NCBI GenBank assembly: GCA_946811695.1
Contig: OX328132.1
Coordinates: forward strand, 53,077,359-53,141,358
Reading direction: 5' to 3'
Origin: Gonocerus acuteangulatus
Taxonomy: Eukaryota; Arthropoda; Insecta; Hemiptera; Coreidae
DNA: 64,000 nucleotides
Positions 49,174 to 61,248 of the stretch are shown here, piece after piece. Numbering within the stretch: position 1 is the first letter of the stretch; the number at the start of each line of letters is the position of its first letter. A model generated the notes under the pieces. It had not been told where the DNA came from, made no database searches, and saw only the letters and a list, made by a program, of their open reading frames with translations. The translations under genes and the position numbers were made by a program.

Positions 49174-50057
49174 TTTTTCTTATTGATTATAGAATATAAA
49201 TCTATTTGACTATAAAACAGGATATGTAAAATTAGTAACAATATTTCGGAGATTTCTGAGCGAAATGCCTTGTAAGATTTTCTACCACCATGAACGGTGT
49301 TTTTCCTGTATTTTTATCCACTAGATAGGCTTTATTTGTCATATTATTCTATATATGTTTTATTAAGCAGGGGATTCTGATGAAATGTCGTGTTCTTGCT
49401 GTGGATTTTAATTACGATGTATCTAAGATTGGGTAACATTAGCGAGTCTACATAGCTAAGAACCGACGACGGAGGTAGACTTCTTGCTATGATTTAGTCT
49501 ACATATGTATATTAAGTCCTAAATCCAAAAAATACTTCACAACAGTTAGATACTATGAGCGAATAGTGAGTCGGTTCAGTGCCCTTAGAAACAGAAGGTC
49601 CGCAGGAAATTTACCTGCTAAGAGTTAATCCTCAAGAGTTGTAAATATACCCCAGGTATCTGCCGACACAAATACAAAGCCTAACTAGGGTACGGAGAGC
49701 AACTTAATGATATCATTCACCAAAAGTTCTTAAACTATACTAGATTCTGAAATAACACAGTTCCAAACATAGGTTAAATACTAAATATTCATGAAGACTA
49801 CTTAGTTGTAATCCGATTCATGAATTAGCAATCAATAGTTTTCAACACAGGTTATATATACTAAATATTGATAAAAAGTATTTAATTAGAAAAAAAAAAC
49901 AAGATTCCTCAAGATTTGTTTTTGGTCCATTTGTATCTACTCCATAGACTTAATTAGGTATATTGTTCTATATATTGACTTGTTATTCGTCAAGTCTTGT
50001 TATTTGTCCTTCTGTATCTACTTGATAGGCTTTATTCGGCTTATTATTCTATATAGG

Positions 50058-50290
50058 CTATATTAGGCAGGGTATTCTACTCAATCTTGAGTACTTCTTC
50101 TTGAGCCTTCTGTATCCACTAGAAAAGGCTTTATTAGGCATATTTTCCATTGATTTATAGAGCTTTGCTTTAGAATGAGAGCCGGATTGTGTAATTTCCG
50201 CTTCTGTGCATAAGTTAGCTACTGTCAGTGTCCCTGACGCCTTAATATCACTTTTATTCGAGATGTTCGAGAGGATTTTTACAATTTTCA

Positions 50291-50291
<1 letters not shown>
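50058..50291 (-). pseudogene. Conserved small ORF of family A, second copy
   Basis: 77 codons, MKIVKILSNISNKSDIKASG..., homologous to the frame at 6803. It ends ...YRRLKKKYSRL and a few more residues. No domain recognised. Confidence 0.3.
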
Positions 50292-50332
<41 letters not shown>

Positions 50333-50339
50333 TGATGGA

Positions 50340-50411
50340 CTTTTTTCCATCACTCCAGCGTTAAGTGCTCACTCCTTAATGCTCACGGCCACCGGGCCTC
50401 CTCTCTCTTTC

Positions 50412-50491
<80 letters not shown>
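50340..50491. repeat. SINE-head fragment with (CT)n(TA)n
   Basis: 'cgttaagtgctcactcctta' then 'cacggccaccgggcc' and a CT tract followed by (TA)n running to the LTR edge at 50492. The same arrangement recurs at 60235-60350. Confidence 0.7.
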
Positions 50492-50496
<5 letters not shown>

Positions 50497-50964
50497 CTTT
50501 GGGGGTAATTGTGACGTCACTCGGGGTTTGGTTATATAAAACACGTGCTCATTTTAATAATATTTACTTATATTAATAATTAAACACAATATATATACAT
50601 ATGGCATGCCGCTAGTAAATCATCTTAACAATAGCCTAATAAAATATTAAAATTATATGCTAACCTAGGAACTACTTTGTACATACTATAATCTATCTTA
50701 TACTACATATATATACAATTAATACTAACGCTACTTGCGGATATCCATCACTACTCCTCATTACACCTAAGTATGGCCATACTGATAAGTTTTTACAACA
50801 TAACACATACGGAGTAACTATTCACAAAAACACACGTGAGCGTCCTATATTCGGAAACTGGCTAACCTCCTAGGCAAGAACCTTCCAGCTATATCCTCCC
50901 AGAGTCTACCATAGAGGTAGGATCTCTAGGCGCAGTTATTAGCCTATGACGAACCGCCACAGCA
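50492..50964 (-). repeat. 3' LTR of the gypsy element
   Basis: 473 bp, begins TGCTGTGGCGG after the polypurine tract and ends at the (TA)n. Its last ~65 bp ('ggttatataaaacacgtgct' region) match 58256-58320. The terminal bases expected before the primer site (aataag) are replaced by the microsatellite. Confidence 0.8.
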
Positions 50965-51522
50965 CTCCCCCCTAATAACTGCGTCCAAAAATCTGACGTT
51001 TGGCTTAATGGTGCGGCCAAACCTACTCTTCACCGGGTGTACTGGTAGTCCTTCTTCCTTGTCCTCTTCTTCAGCGGCTGCAGTTGGTTCAATAGAGGTT
51101 TCAGGGTTATCAGCTGCTGTGGTTACTCTTCTGCCATCTTCATCCTGGGCAAGCAGGAAAGCTGGTTTCACTCTGTCTAGCGAAACTGTGAGCTCTCTGT
51201 TCGGCAACTGAAGTGTGAATAGCTTTTCGGTCCTCCGTAGAACAGGATAAGGACCATTATACGGTGGGGTAAGGCCCTTCTTCAACGTGTCTTCCCTCAA
51301 AAATACAAATTTGCGTGTTGCTAAAGCCTGATGTACAAACATCTTCTTACTAGCTCGAAATGGACGTAGATGGCTTAAATCTTCCTTCAACCGGCGAACA
51401 AATTCTTGTACGGTATAACGTCCGAGAGATGGAGCTATGAACTCACCAGTCAACCGCAAGTTCTGACCATAAACTGATTCCGCGACACTGAAACCTGTGT
51501 CATCTCTTATCACGGTCCTCAA
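50944..51522 (-). pseudogene. Gypsy integrase C-terminal part
   Basis: 192 codons: RTVIRDDTGFSVAESVYGQN, FRASKKMFVHQAL, then a chromo/GPY-like segment (YNGPYPVLRRTEKLFTLQL, VSLDRVKPAFL) and an acidic tail ending in GECCGGSS. The stop lies inside the LTR, with the polypurine tract coding for the last residues, which is usual in this lineage. One frameshift separates it from 51553-53211. Confidence 0.85.
50965..50973 (-). other. Polypurine tract
   Basis: AGGGGGGAG on the minus strand directly before the LTR start TGCTGTGG. Confidence 0.75.
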
Positions 51523-51552
51523 TCCTAGAAGAACTGTAGGAAGCAGGTTAGC

Positions 51553-53211
51553 CTAATTGTGCACATCCAGGTGTACGATCAAAGCTGCTTTCAAAGTCCT
51601 ATGCCATCTTTCCATACACCCGTTAGATTGAGGGTGGTATGGGGATGTCCTGACCTTGTTGGTATCAAGGAACCGAGTAAGACAACAAAAGAGCTCACTC
51701 TCGAATTGCCTCCCTTGGTCCGTAGTCAATCTAGATGGCACACCAAATCGAGACACCCATCCATGGTAAAATGTTTCTGCTATTATCTCAGCCGTTATGT
51801 ACTCCACTGGCACAGCTTCCGGCCAGCGCGTATATCTGTCAGTCATCGTGACCAGATACCGCTTACCTTTTGACGGCAGTAACGGTCTGACTATATCCAT
51901 ATGGACGTGCTCAAAACGCTCAGCGAATTCAAAGTTACCAGGGCTTGTAACCGTGTGTCTTCCAACTTTACCTCGCTGGCATCCAATACATGTCTGTGCC
52001 CAAGCGCTGACATCCTTATTTAAACTTGGCCAAAAGTACTTATGAGCAACAGATTTTCGGGATGCTCTCACTCCGGGGTGGCTCGCATTATGTAGAGAAT
52101 CGAAGATCTCCCGACGAAGTGCTGCCGGAACGTAGACTAGCACTTGCTTCTGGGATGTCTCACACAGGATAGGTTCGGCTGCTCCAGGTAAGCTGATCAA
52201 TTTCAACTGCAAATTCTCCTGCTTCTTCAGAGCTTCGACCTCCGGATCCTTCTTCTGTAGAGCTGCAAGTCTATCCAAATCGCTAGCAAGATGAATAGCT
52301 TCCACGCGTGATAAAGCGTCAGCTACCTGGTTGTTCTCGCCATCAACGTGCTGAATATTGGTCGAAAATTGGGAAATAAAATTTAACCACCTCATCCTAA
52401 TCGGAGATGCTGTAGACGAGATGCTTGGCTTTTGATGCATAGCGTAGACGAGTGGTCTGTGATCAGTAAAAATGACAAAGCTCCTCCCTTCGATGATAGG
52501 TCGGAAGTATTGCACATCTGAATGTATAGCCAGCAGTTCACGATCGTATGCTGAATATGTACTTTGTGCCTCCGATAATGCTTTTGAGTAAAATCCCAAA
52601 GGTGTCCAATGATCTTCTTCCCACTGCTGAAGAACTGCTCCCATACAACTACTGGACACATCGCAAGCCCATGATAATTTGTCATCTGGTTTGGGATGAG
52701 TAAGCAATGCTGCTGACTTTAAGCTATCCCTACAGCGCTCAAATGCTTCAGTGCTCTCCTCCGTCCACGCAATCAGCGATTTGTCGTTTTTCTTAGAGCC
52801 TTGGAGATATCGGTTGAGAATCCGTTGTACCGCAGCGGCCTTGGGAATGCAGCCACGATAAAAATTAATCATCCCTAAAAATCTGCGTAACGATCTAACG
52901 TCCTGGGGCTTTGGATATTCGGCAATGGCCTGAACTTTTGCTTCCTGCGGCCTTATTCCCTCCGACGTTATGTGATAACCAAGGAAATCGATCTCACTCA
53001 AACCAAATTGACACTTATCTGGGTTAAGTGTGTGCTCCTTATGGCTTGAAGAGGCAATAAGCACATCATCCAGGAAAACAAAGCAGAAGTTCAAATCTCG
53101 GAGTATGCTGTCCATAAAACGCTGAAAAGTTTGCGCAGCATTTTTCAGTTCAAAACACATCCTTGAAAATTCAAATAGTCCAAACGGAGTAATTATTGCT
53201 GTCTTGGGCAC
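51553..53211 (-). pseudogene. Gypsy pol: RT palm, RNase H, integrase zinc finger and catalytic core
   Basis: 552 open codons. RT active site CFVFLDDVLIAS (about 43-54), then a deletion of roughly 20-25 residues so that SHKEH runs straight into LNPDKCQFG. RNase H has D (WACDVSSS), E (YDRELLAI) and D (IFTDHRPL). Integrase H2C2 zinc finger: H-x3-H and C-x2-C (ASHPGVR...CIGCQRG). Catalytic acids: HMDIV, TTDQGRQFES and GCMERWHRTLK. The deletion in the RT palm probably inactivates it by itself. The frame is lost upstream at ~53211-53250. Confidence 0.9.
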
Positions 53212-53249
53212 ATCTACCTCTCTAATCGGAATATGATAATAAGCCGTTA

Positions 53250-53741
53250 CTAAACTAGTCTTGAGAAATGGGTCTTACCGTACAGGTTGTTGCGAAAGTC
53301 CATTATATTTGGAACGCCATATCGGTCAGGCACTGTCTGAGAATTAAGTTGGCGGAAGTCTCCACAAGGTCGAACTTTTCCATCTTTCTTGTCCACAACG
53401 TGCAGAGCACTCGACCATTGTCTCTTAGATGGACGACATATACCCATTTCCACCATATGATTAAACTCCTCCTTCACCTTCAGGTACTTATCAGGATGTA
53501 GTCTTCTAGCCTTCGCAGAGACAGGATGTCCGGTCGTTTCAATGAAGTGAACGGTGTCATGCTTCACCGGATCCTTCATGGAACTTGGTCTGGTAATGTC
53601 CGGAAATTTGCGAAGCAAGAAGGCGTATAGGTGTCCTTCGGGAACGGCTGAGATAGATGCTGGAATCTCGTTGATGATTTTGCCTCTAGAAGTCAACCCT
53701 GTTGTCTTGTCAATCAGTTGTCGACCCTTGAGATCAACCAT
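53250..53741 (-). pseudogene. Gypsy RT N-terminal part
   Basis: 163 codons covering the protease-RT linker and RT fingers: VSAKARRLHPDKY, ALHVVDKKDGKVRPCGDFRQ, NSQTVPDRYGVPNI, HFSRLV. It ends where a one-base shift moves the frame into 53211-51553. A TAA separates it from the protease frame, in the same phase. Confidence 0.85.
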
Positions 53742-53753
53742 CAGGTTGTAGTA

Positions 53754-54110
53754 TTACATAAAGTCCGCTCCGATAATAGCTCTGGGTATGTCCGCAATTA
53801 CGAAAGGCCATTTAAAAGAACGACGAAGTCCAAGGTCCAACTTCAATGTTTCCTCACCGTAGGTCTTAATCTTGGTACCGTTTGCAGCATATAAAGTAAA
53901 ATCCTTCTGGACAGGCTTCATGCACTTCCTTGTAGGAATAACAGAAATAGCTGCACCAGTGTCGATTAGCAGGGAAAGTCCTGTCCTCTTATCCTGTTCA
54001 AAAAGACGGCGTTGTGCAATACTGCTGGCACCGGCACACGCCACTTCCGGGCCATCAGCTAGTTTTCCGACTTCTTGTGCAATCTCTCCCAGGCACATGG
54101 TTGAATGCAC
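53754..54110 (-). pseudogene. Gypsy aspartic protease
   Basis: 118 codons with the active-site motif LLIDTGAAISVIP and the C-terminal flap/ILG region as RAIIGADFM. The catalytic Asp is present. It ends in an in-frame TAA at 53754. Confidence 0.85.
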
Positions 54111-54339
54111 TTGTTAGCATTTTCCTTAAATCGGAAATGATAAAAGCATAACCAATCTGGTTTGTTCGCTTGACTCTTGGAACGACATCGGTTTCTCTGG
54201 TTTGTCCTATGGCGCTGAAGAGATGAATCCTCCCGCTGTCCTTGGCACCCTCGAGAAGACAAAGCTGCAATTTGCGCGGTCAGCTGCTCTATCTTCGATT
54301 CTAAGCGTGAAGCTGTGTTCTGCCTGGAGGAAGAACTTG
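54059..54339 (-). pseudogene. Gypsy gag C-terminal part with zinc knuckle
   Basis: Reads RLESKIEQLTAQIAALSSRG, then WLCFYHFRFKENANKCIQPC, matching the C-x2-H...C-x3-C knuckle at the end of this gag lineage. It is in a different frame from the protease, and the foldback element interrupts it at 54340. Confidence 0.75.
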
Positions 54340-57300
54340 TAGTCCGTCGGCCCGTGACATTTTATGCAACGATTTTTAAGATTCTTCATTTTTTCACTAT
54401 TTATTGTACAAGTCTTAACTAGAACAGTGCCACTTGTCAGCTGGCTAGGTAGCGGTGGGTTTGGCTGCGGGGGCGTTGCAAACATAGGAAAAATATGGAA
54501 ATGTGAAACGATTTTAAGATTCATGAAATTTCTTGGAGAGACACCTTATATTATACAATAATCATTGGCACTTGTCAGCTGGCCGGCCAGCGGTGGACTG
54601 CTTGTCAGCTGGGGGTCTAAACTTGGCAAAAATACGAAATTCTGAAACGATTTTAAGATTGCTGAAATTTTGGTGGTTACTAGTATTTGTAGTGAGATTA
54701 ACAAAAACATTGTCAGCTGCTCATATCTTGGTGGAAAACTTGTCAGCTGGGGGGGGGGGGTATAAGCGCTGAGCACATGGCGCGCGCTCCGCTTTATACC
54801 GCCAGCTGACATCTTTTCCACCCACATATAAGCAGCTGACAATTTGTTTCGTCAATCTTATTACGAATACTACCTACTAGCAAAATTTCAGGAATCTTAA
54901 TATAGTTTTTGACTATTTAATAGCGAAAGCATGCTTATATTGATTACAACTTCTGAATATATTGATTGTAAATGAATATTTTTATTATCAACGTTAAAAT
55001 ATATTATGTATTTGCATTAAGGTAAGATGAAAAAATATGTCATTTATTTGTATAAAATACATAGCACAGAAAAAGTTTTTGCCTGTGAATGCGTGAAAAT
55101 CAGACAACGCTTGGCACAGTGTTTCGCCTAGTGTTAAAAATAACTTATTATTATCTAAATAGTTTGGTTTGTTCACGTTCCCATATACATCCAAATTTTA
55201 ACATCTAATGGCAAACAATTACCTCCAGTAGTTGAAATGATTGTTCGAGATCAGTAATTCACTCAAGATATTAAAATTATTCATTTTCTTTGCTTTATTA
55301 ATGTTTCATCATTTTTTCAATACCAATAATTAGTATTTTCACATGAGAGACAGCAGGATGACCTCACAAACACTACAAATATCGAAAGTAATGATTCTGA
55401 AGGTGAAGAGTCAGACTTTCTTTTTATTAAAAAGTTTTATTAGGTAACTATTATTATTATAAATAAATTATATAATAATTTTTACAGTATTTTATACAAA
55501 TAAATAATATATTTTTTCATCATACCTTAATACAAATCTATACAAATAATACAATTCTAACGGATCGCTGTCTGTTTCTGGAAGATGGGGAAAAATACTA
55601 TTGGGGACCTTTATCAATGCAATAGTACCCAAAACAATGATTTTTAAAATTTTTGCCTGCTTGTCTGTTTATCTGTGCGCGCTAATCTCAGAAACGGCTT
55701 ATCCGATTTAGTTGCAGTATTCACTAATATATTGTGGTACTTTTCACTTAATATTTAGTGTTTGTTTCATGCCAATCGGTACATAAATAAAAAAGTTATG
55801 CCAATGTAAAGAATCACGTCCAACATTTCATGAACTATCGTTAATTCGATACACACCAGAGGATTTTTTTTCACGAACCTTTGTATATATTATTCTCTTA
55901 GCAAATGATTTAACGAGTTCTTTAACCAGAAAAATTGGTTCATCTGGAGGAGGGGTTTACTCCGGACCCAAAGTCGCTCGGACGAAACTCGATATTCGTT
56001 TGTGGAAATATTAATAGAAAAATATGTTGTAAATAAAAAGTAAATCGGTTTATTAGGAGGGGGGTTTATTCTGGACCCGATTTACCAACTTACCACTACT
56101 AGCCGTAATCTATCTTCACATATAATAAAATTCTAACGGATCGCTGTTTGTATATGCAAGATATATGAGTAAAAATACTATTGGGGGCCTTTATCAACGC
56201 AATTGTACCCAAAACAATGATTTATAGAATTGTTGTCTGTTTGTCTGTATGTTTGCTGTGTCAGACACTCTATACACACTACAGTTAAACAATCCTTAAG
56301 AGGTCTAGAGCTTCTTTTAGCAATCCTAGCAGCCTGTATGGTTGATCCCCGATGGCTATACCTCTAATATCGAGTAGGTATAAATCTACTGTAAAGTAGA
56401 TTGAAAAAAAAAAAAATACCTATACGACGATGGTTTGACGGCGAACAATTCCGTCGAGTAGTTGATATGATTATTCGAGGTCAGCAATTCACTGAAGATA
56501 TTAAAACTATTTATTTTCTATGCTTTATTAATGTTTAATCATTTTATCAATAACAATAATTAGTATTTTTAGCTCAAAGACACCAAGAAGAGGATGACCG
56601 CGCAATTACTGCGGGGGGGGGGGGTTGATGATTCTGAAGGTGCAGAGTCAGAATCAGAAAACGATTGACTTTCTTTTTATTATTATATTATTAAGTGTCT
56701 TTAGTATACTATTATTATTATTATTATGATTAATTGTATAATACTTTTTTATTACCAATACAGTATTTTATACAAATAATTGACATATTTTTTCATCTTA
56801 CCTTAATGCAAATACATAATATATTTTAACGTTGATAATAAAAATATTCATTTACAATCAATATATTCAGAAGTTGTAATCAATATAAGCATGCTTTCGC
56901 TATTAAATAGTCAAAAACTATATTAAGATTCCTGAAATTTTGTTAGTAGGTAGTATTTGTAATAAGATTGACGAAACAAATTGTCAGCTGCTTATATGTG
57001 GATGGAAAAGTTGTCAACTGGCGGTATAAAGCGGAGCGCGCGCCATGTGCTCAGCGCTTATACCCCCCCCCAGCTGACAAGTTTTCCACCAAGATATGAG
57101 CAGCTGACAATGTCTTTCGTTAATCTCACTACAAATACTAGTAACCACCAAAATTTCAGCAATCTTAAAATCGTTTCAGAATTTCGTATTTTTGCCAAGT
57201 TTAGACCCCCAGCTGACAAGCAGTCCACCGCTGGCCGGCCAGCTGACAAGTGCCAATGATTATTGTATAATAGAAGGTGTCTCTCCAAGAAATTTCATGA

Positions 57301-57482
57301 ATCTTAAAATCGTTTCACATTTCCATATTTTTCCTATGTTTGCAACGCCCCCGCAGCCAAACCCACCGCTACCTAGCCAGCTGACAAGTGGCACTGTTCT
57401 AGTTAAGACTTGTACAATCAATAGTGAAAAAATGAAGAATCTTAAAAATCGTTGCATAAAATGTACACGGGCCGACGGACTA
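54340..57482. mobile_element. Long-TIR foldback element, complete copy
   Basis: 3143 bp with ends TAGTCCGTCGGCCCGTG and its complement and ~720-bp inverted arms (54340-55066, 56762-57482). Flanked by TTG (54337-54339, 57483-57485). The arms hold at least seven TTGTCAGCTG motifs in alternating orientation and a mirrored TATAAGCG...CGCTTTATA block around 'gcgcgcgctcc'. The interior carries two direct copies of the coding-like module (55207-55440, 56430-56670) and B-like C-rich units. No intact gene. The 105- and 130-codon frames in the arms are mirrored non-coding sequence. Superfamily unknown. Confidence 0.85.
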
Positions 57483-58020
57483 TTGCATTACCCACCGAAC
57501 AAACTTCTTCAGGTCGAATCACCTCGTGAATTTTATCTACAACTTCCACTAGCTTCTCAACTTCTGTGTGGCCAGCCGTGGTAAGAATCGCCTGTGTATT
57601 GGTCGGCAGTGAACGCAGCCATAGAGTCTTCAAAATGTCCTTATTGACTGTTTCCCCTGCCAGCTGTTGCGTGTGCCTTAACAGCTGAGATGGCTTCTCA
57701 TCTCCCAGTTGTTTTCCTTCCAATAACTGTTCTATGCGTCTACTCTCAGACTCGGCGTAGCAACTTCATATGGCGATACGGCACTAGGATTTCTAACTAT
57801 ATCAGAAACTTGTCGCATAACATCCAAGTCGAGCATAGGTATCACCGTATGGAATTTCGTGACACTGTTTGTAATCCCCGCACGAGCAAAAGCGGCCTCC
57901 ATTTGTATAAACCATAATTCGGGATCTGACTTCCAAAAAGGCGGTGTCTTGTTAGTAGCAGAAAATGCAGCGAGAAACTCTAGCGTACTTTCCTGTTCCT
58001 TCTCGTCAGCCGTTTTATAT
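57483..58020 (-). pseudogene. Gypsy gag N-terminal part
   Basis: Frames read PPFWKSDPELWFIQMEAAFA, TKFHTVIPMLD, then after a one-base shift RRIEQLLEGKQLGDEKPSQL and LKTLWLRSLPTNTQAIL. This is the capsid-like region of Ty3/gypsy gag. It is interrupted at 57482 by the foldback element. Confidence 0.8.
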
Positions 58021-58231
58021 ATTTTTTAATAACTAAAATGTGCACAAGTTAAAAATCAGAAATTTGAAAAAGAAAAAAAAATAGGTCATTTAATTTAAAT
58101 AAATAAATAAATTATTTAATTTAAATAAATAAAGAAAACTAGACCAAAAACGGCTAAAAATAATTTACTTCACGCAAAACGTAAATTTGGAAACTATGAC
58201 GTCACATGCCAATCATTTACTGTATTTTAGA

Positions 58232-58250
58232 AATCACGTCGGGGTCACCA
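58232..58250 (-). other. Primer binding site for tRNA-Trp
   Basis: The minus strand TGGTGACCCCGACGTGATT is complementary to the 3' end (with CCA) of eukaryotic tRNA-Trp. It lies 5 nt after the LTR remnant. Confidence 0.85.
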
Positions 58251-58255
58251 CTTAT

Positions 58256-58320
58256 TACCTCTTTGGGGGTAATTGTGACGTCACTCGGGGTTTGGTTATA
58301 TAAAACACGTGCTCATCTTA
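58256..58320 (-). repeat. 5' LTR remnant
   Basis: 65 bp matching the end of the LTR at 50492-50556. The rest of the LTR is replaced by a family F repeat starting at 58321. Confidence 0.85.
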
Positions 58321-58830
58321 ATCTAGGCGCACGGTAGTGCGTCAGGCCAAGTTCCGGTCTAAGCATACTGTGTGTATATTACAGGCGGTCTTAGAGCCGA
58401 TTTTTATCCTCTCATAACTTTCAACCAGGTAAAGATAAAGTTATGAAATTTTACAAAGGTATTATACTACTAGATGTGAGTAAAACTGGAAATTTTCATA
58501 ATTCTACATCGAAAAGTTTCTGAGATATAAGCGATCGAAAATCGGGATTTATAGGACTCACTCACTCACTTACTCACTCACTGACTCATCAAAATTATTA
58601 GGCACTTCCCATGATGCTAGAGACTTGAAATTTTGCATGAAGATAGATATGAAGATGTTATTAAAAAAAAATCGAAAAATCGCGAAAAGTTGTGTTTGAC
58701 TCCGTTTCCGGGGCGGGGGCGTGCCAGTTTTGTACATCCTTCGGAAACCCATCATTCCGTCCGAAACCCATGATGTGGGGTATCAAATGAATTGTCTCGG
58801 TATGAAGAACCTATGTTTGATGTTTTAAGA
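58321..58830 (+). mobile_element. Family F repeat, copy 3
   Basis: Starts 'ctaggcgcacggtagtgcg', includes 'cactcactgactcatc' and 'cccatgatgtggggtatc'. A second piece of its end recurs at 59250-59360 after a family D array. Confidence 0.65.
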
Positions 58831-58849
58831 AACAATTAGACGCATAAAG

Positions 58850-59220
58850 GCTCGGTAAAAATCTTATACCAGCTGTCTGTCTGTATGTTTGTTCCTCTAA
58901 CAAATCCGTACCGTTTGACCGATTTTGACCAAACTTGGGACACAGATGGGTCTTGATACGGGGAGAATCATAGGCTAGGTTAAATTGTCTATCAGCTGTC
59001 TGTCTCTCTGTTTGTTCCTTATACAAATACACACCGTTTGACCGATTTTGACAAAATTTGACACACAGGTAGGCCTTGGTCCGGGGAATGCACTAGGCTA
59101 GGTAAAAAAGGTCTTTCAGCTGTCTGTCTGTATGTTTGTTCCTTATACAAATTCACACCGTTTGGCCTATTTTGACCAAACTTGGCACGCAGGTAGGTCT
59201 TGATACGGGAGTGTCATATT
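58850..59220 (-). mobile_element. Family D repeat, copy 3
   Basis: Three units with 'agctgtctgtctgtatgttt', 'accgtttgaccgattttga' and 'tcttgatacggg'. The end block seen in copies 1 and 2 is missing. Confidence 0.6.
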
Positions 59221-59524
59221 ACCTATAACGTTTTATACTTTTTGTTCCATCGAAATGCCATCATTCCTTCTGAAACCCATCATGTGGGGTATCAAATGAA
59301 TAGTCTTGGTAAGGAGAACCTATATTTGATGTTTTAAAAAAATATTTCGACGCATCTTAACAAAAACAGTTGTGACTTCTTTCTTAAATGTAGTAAATAA
59401 AGTCGTAGGGGTTCGCTGCATAATATACTTCAAAGCAGATACTAAGTTTTTCAAAGTCGAGCCATCTAAATTACAAAGTTTAGGATCACAAACCCAAAAT
59501 GTATCGTCTTTGTTCTTAAATTTT

Positions 59525-59955
59525 CTTGAAGGTATATTCTTAAACTTGGCAATGTTTAGTTTTTCTCTAAAGATAATTTCGGCACAAAAAAAACATTGCC
59601 AAGTTTAAGAATATACCTGGTTGAAGAAAGTGATATTTTAGTAACTGGATATAAGTATTTGTATTGTTGTTTTTAAAGGTCAGTTGAAGTGTCTTTACTG
59701 TTCTTGGTAAGTAACTATGAGGTCTTCTAAGTAATGAACTTGGACATTTCTTTCTTGTATCATCTCTTGTATTGGCAAATATTTTTGGTTGAATTAATAC
59801 ACCAACTCATACTACTGTTTTGGAGTGTAGAATGGTAAGGCGTTTTTGGGGGGTTTTAGGAGGGAATATTTTTGAGGAAGGGAGTGTTTCTTTGTGGGGG
59901 CAGGAACTTGGCCTCATTTCACATTTATGTTTTTTTGGGTATCTCATTACTTTTT
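59525..59955 (+). repeat. Hairpin repeat family, copy 2
   Basis: Reverse complement of 32310-32700. It retains a shorter hairpin (arms 'cttaaacttggcaatgttt' and complement, 59540-59620). Confidence 0.7.
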
Positions 59956-59999
59956 TCTAAGTATTAAATAGAATTTAGTTGCCGCATACCTACTGGCTT

Positions 60000-60077
60000 A
60001 GTTAGCTACTGTCGGGGTCCCTGACGCCTTAATATCACTTTTATTCGAGATGTTCGAGAGGATTTTGACAATTTTCA

Positions 60078-60145
<68 letters not shown>

Positions 60146-60230
60146 GTTTATTTCTTTTCTAAGCTTTTCAAATGACACTAGGGATATGAATGGAACCGCG
60201 CTAAGATGATGCAGTTCCTGCGAGTCGGAC
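60000..60230 (-). mobile_element. Family A 5' end fragment
   Basis: Contains the start of the conserved small ORF (60080-60003), (TA)n at 60080-60140, and the 5' end with CGCGCTAAG and GTCGGAC at 60230. Confidence 0.7.
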
Positions 60231-60234
60231 TTTT

Positions 60235-60287
60235 TTCCATCATTCCAGTGTTAAGTGCTTACTCCTTAATGCTCACGGCCACCGGGC

Positions 60288-60350
<63 letters not shown>
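60235..60350. repeat. SINE-head fragment with (CT)n(TA)n
   Basis: Same order as at 50340-50491. Confidence 0.7.
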
Positions 60351-60354
<4 letters not shown>

Positions 60355-60633
60355 TCTTTTTTTGATTGATAAAGGATATAAGCTTCCCTCGTGAGGAGGC
60401 AGCCAATGTTGAAAAATGGTGGAATTCACGGCACATCGCCTCCCTTTCACTGTATTATTGGTTTGAATTATTCAACCATAACACCAACCCCACTCCGGAT
60501 AAAAATTATATTTTTTAATTTAAATTTAATTAAATATCTTAACTTAATTTAAAAGATATAAATAAAAAATACTTAGTTCCAAGGATTTCGGCACTGGCAA
60601 GTCACCATATTCTTTCTTGATGTCTGAAGACAG

Positions 60634-61240
<607 letters not shown>

Positions 61241-61248
61241 GAAGACAG

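Larger units (their letters stand above)
47033..50340 (-). mobile_element. Family A element, large, with family B insertion
   Basis: 3' end at 47033; interior units; helix-turn-helix remnant (47430-47535); family B copy at 48091-49173; conserved small ORF (50291-50058). At the 5' end the usual sequence is replaced by (TA)n at 50296-50330. The module between 47140 and the 5' end aligns with 4980-6850. Confidence 0.6.
50492..58320 (-). mobile_element. Ty3/gypsy LTR retrotransposon, decayed, with 3.1-kb insertion in gag
   Basis: On the minus strand, in order: LTR remnant (58320-58256), tRNA-Trp primer site (58250-58232), gag (58020-57483 and 54339-54059), protease (54110-53754), RT/RNase H/integrase (53741-51553), integrase C-terminus (51522-50944), polypurine tract, and the 3' LTR (50964-50492). 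The foldback element 54340-57482 separates the gag halves. Frameshifts and stops lie between nearly all domains, so it is not functional. Without the insertion it is about 4.7 kb. Confidence 0.9.

Noticed and set aside
51559..52045. 104- and 82-codon + frames in the gypsy region
   Set aside because: Antisense shadows of integrase.
54207..54524. 105- and 130-codon frames in the foldback arms (also 57192-57584, 17708-18025)
   Set aside because: The same arm sequence is open in mirrored copies and one crosses the junction with gag; no domain and no splice logic.
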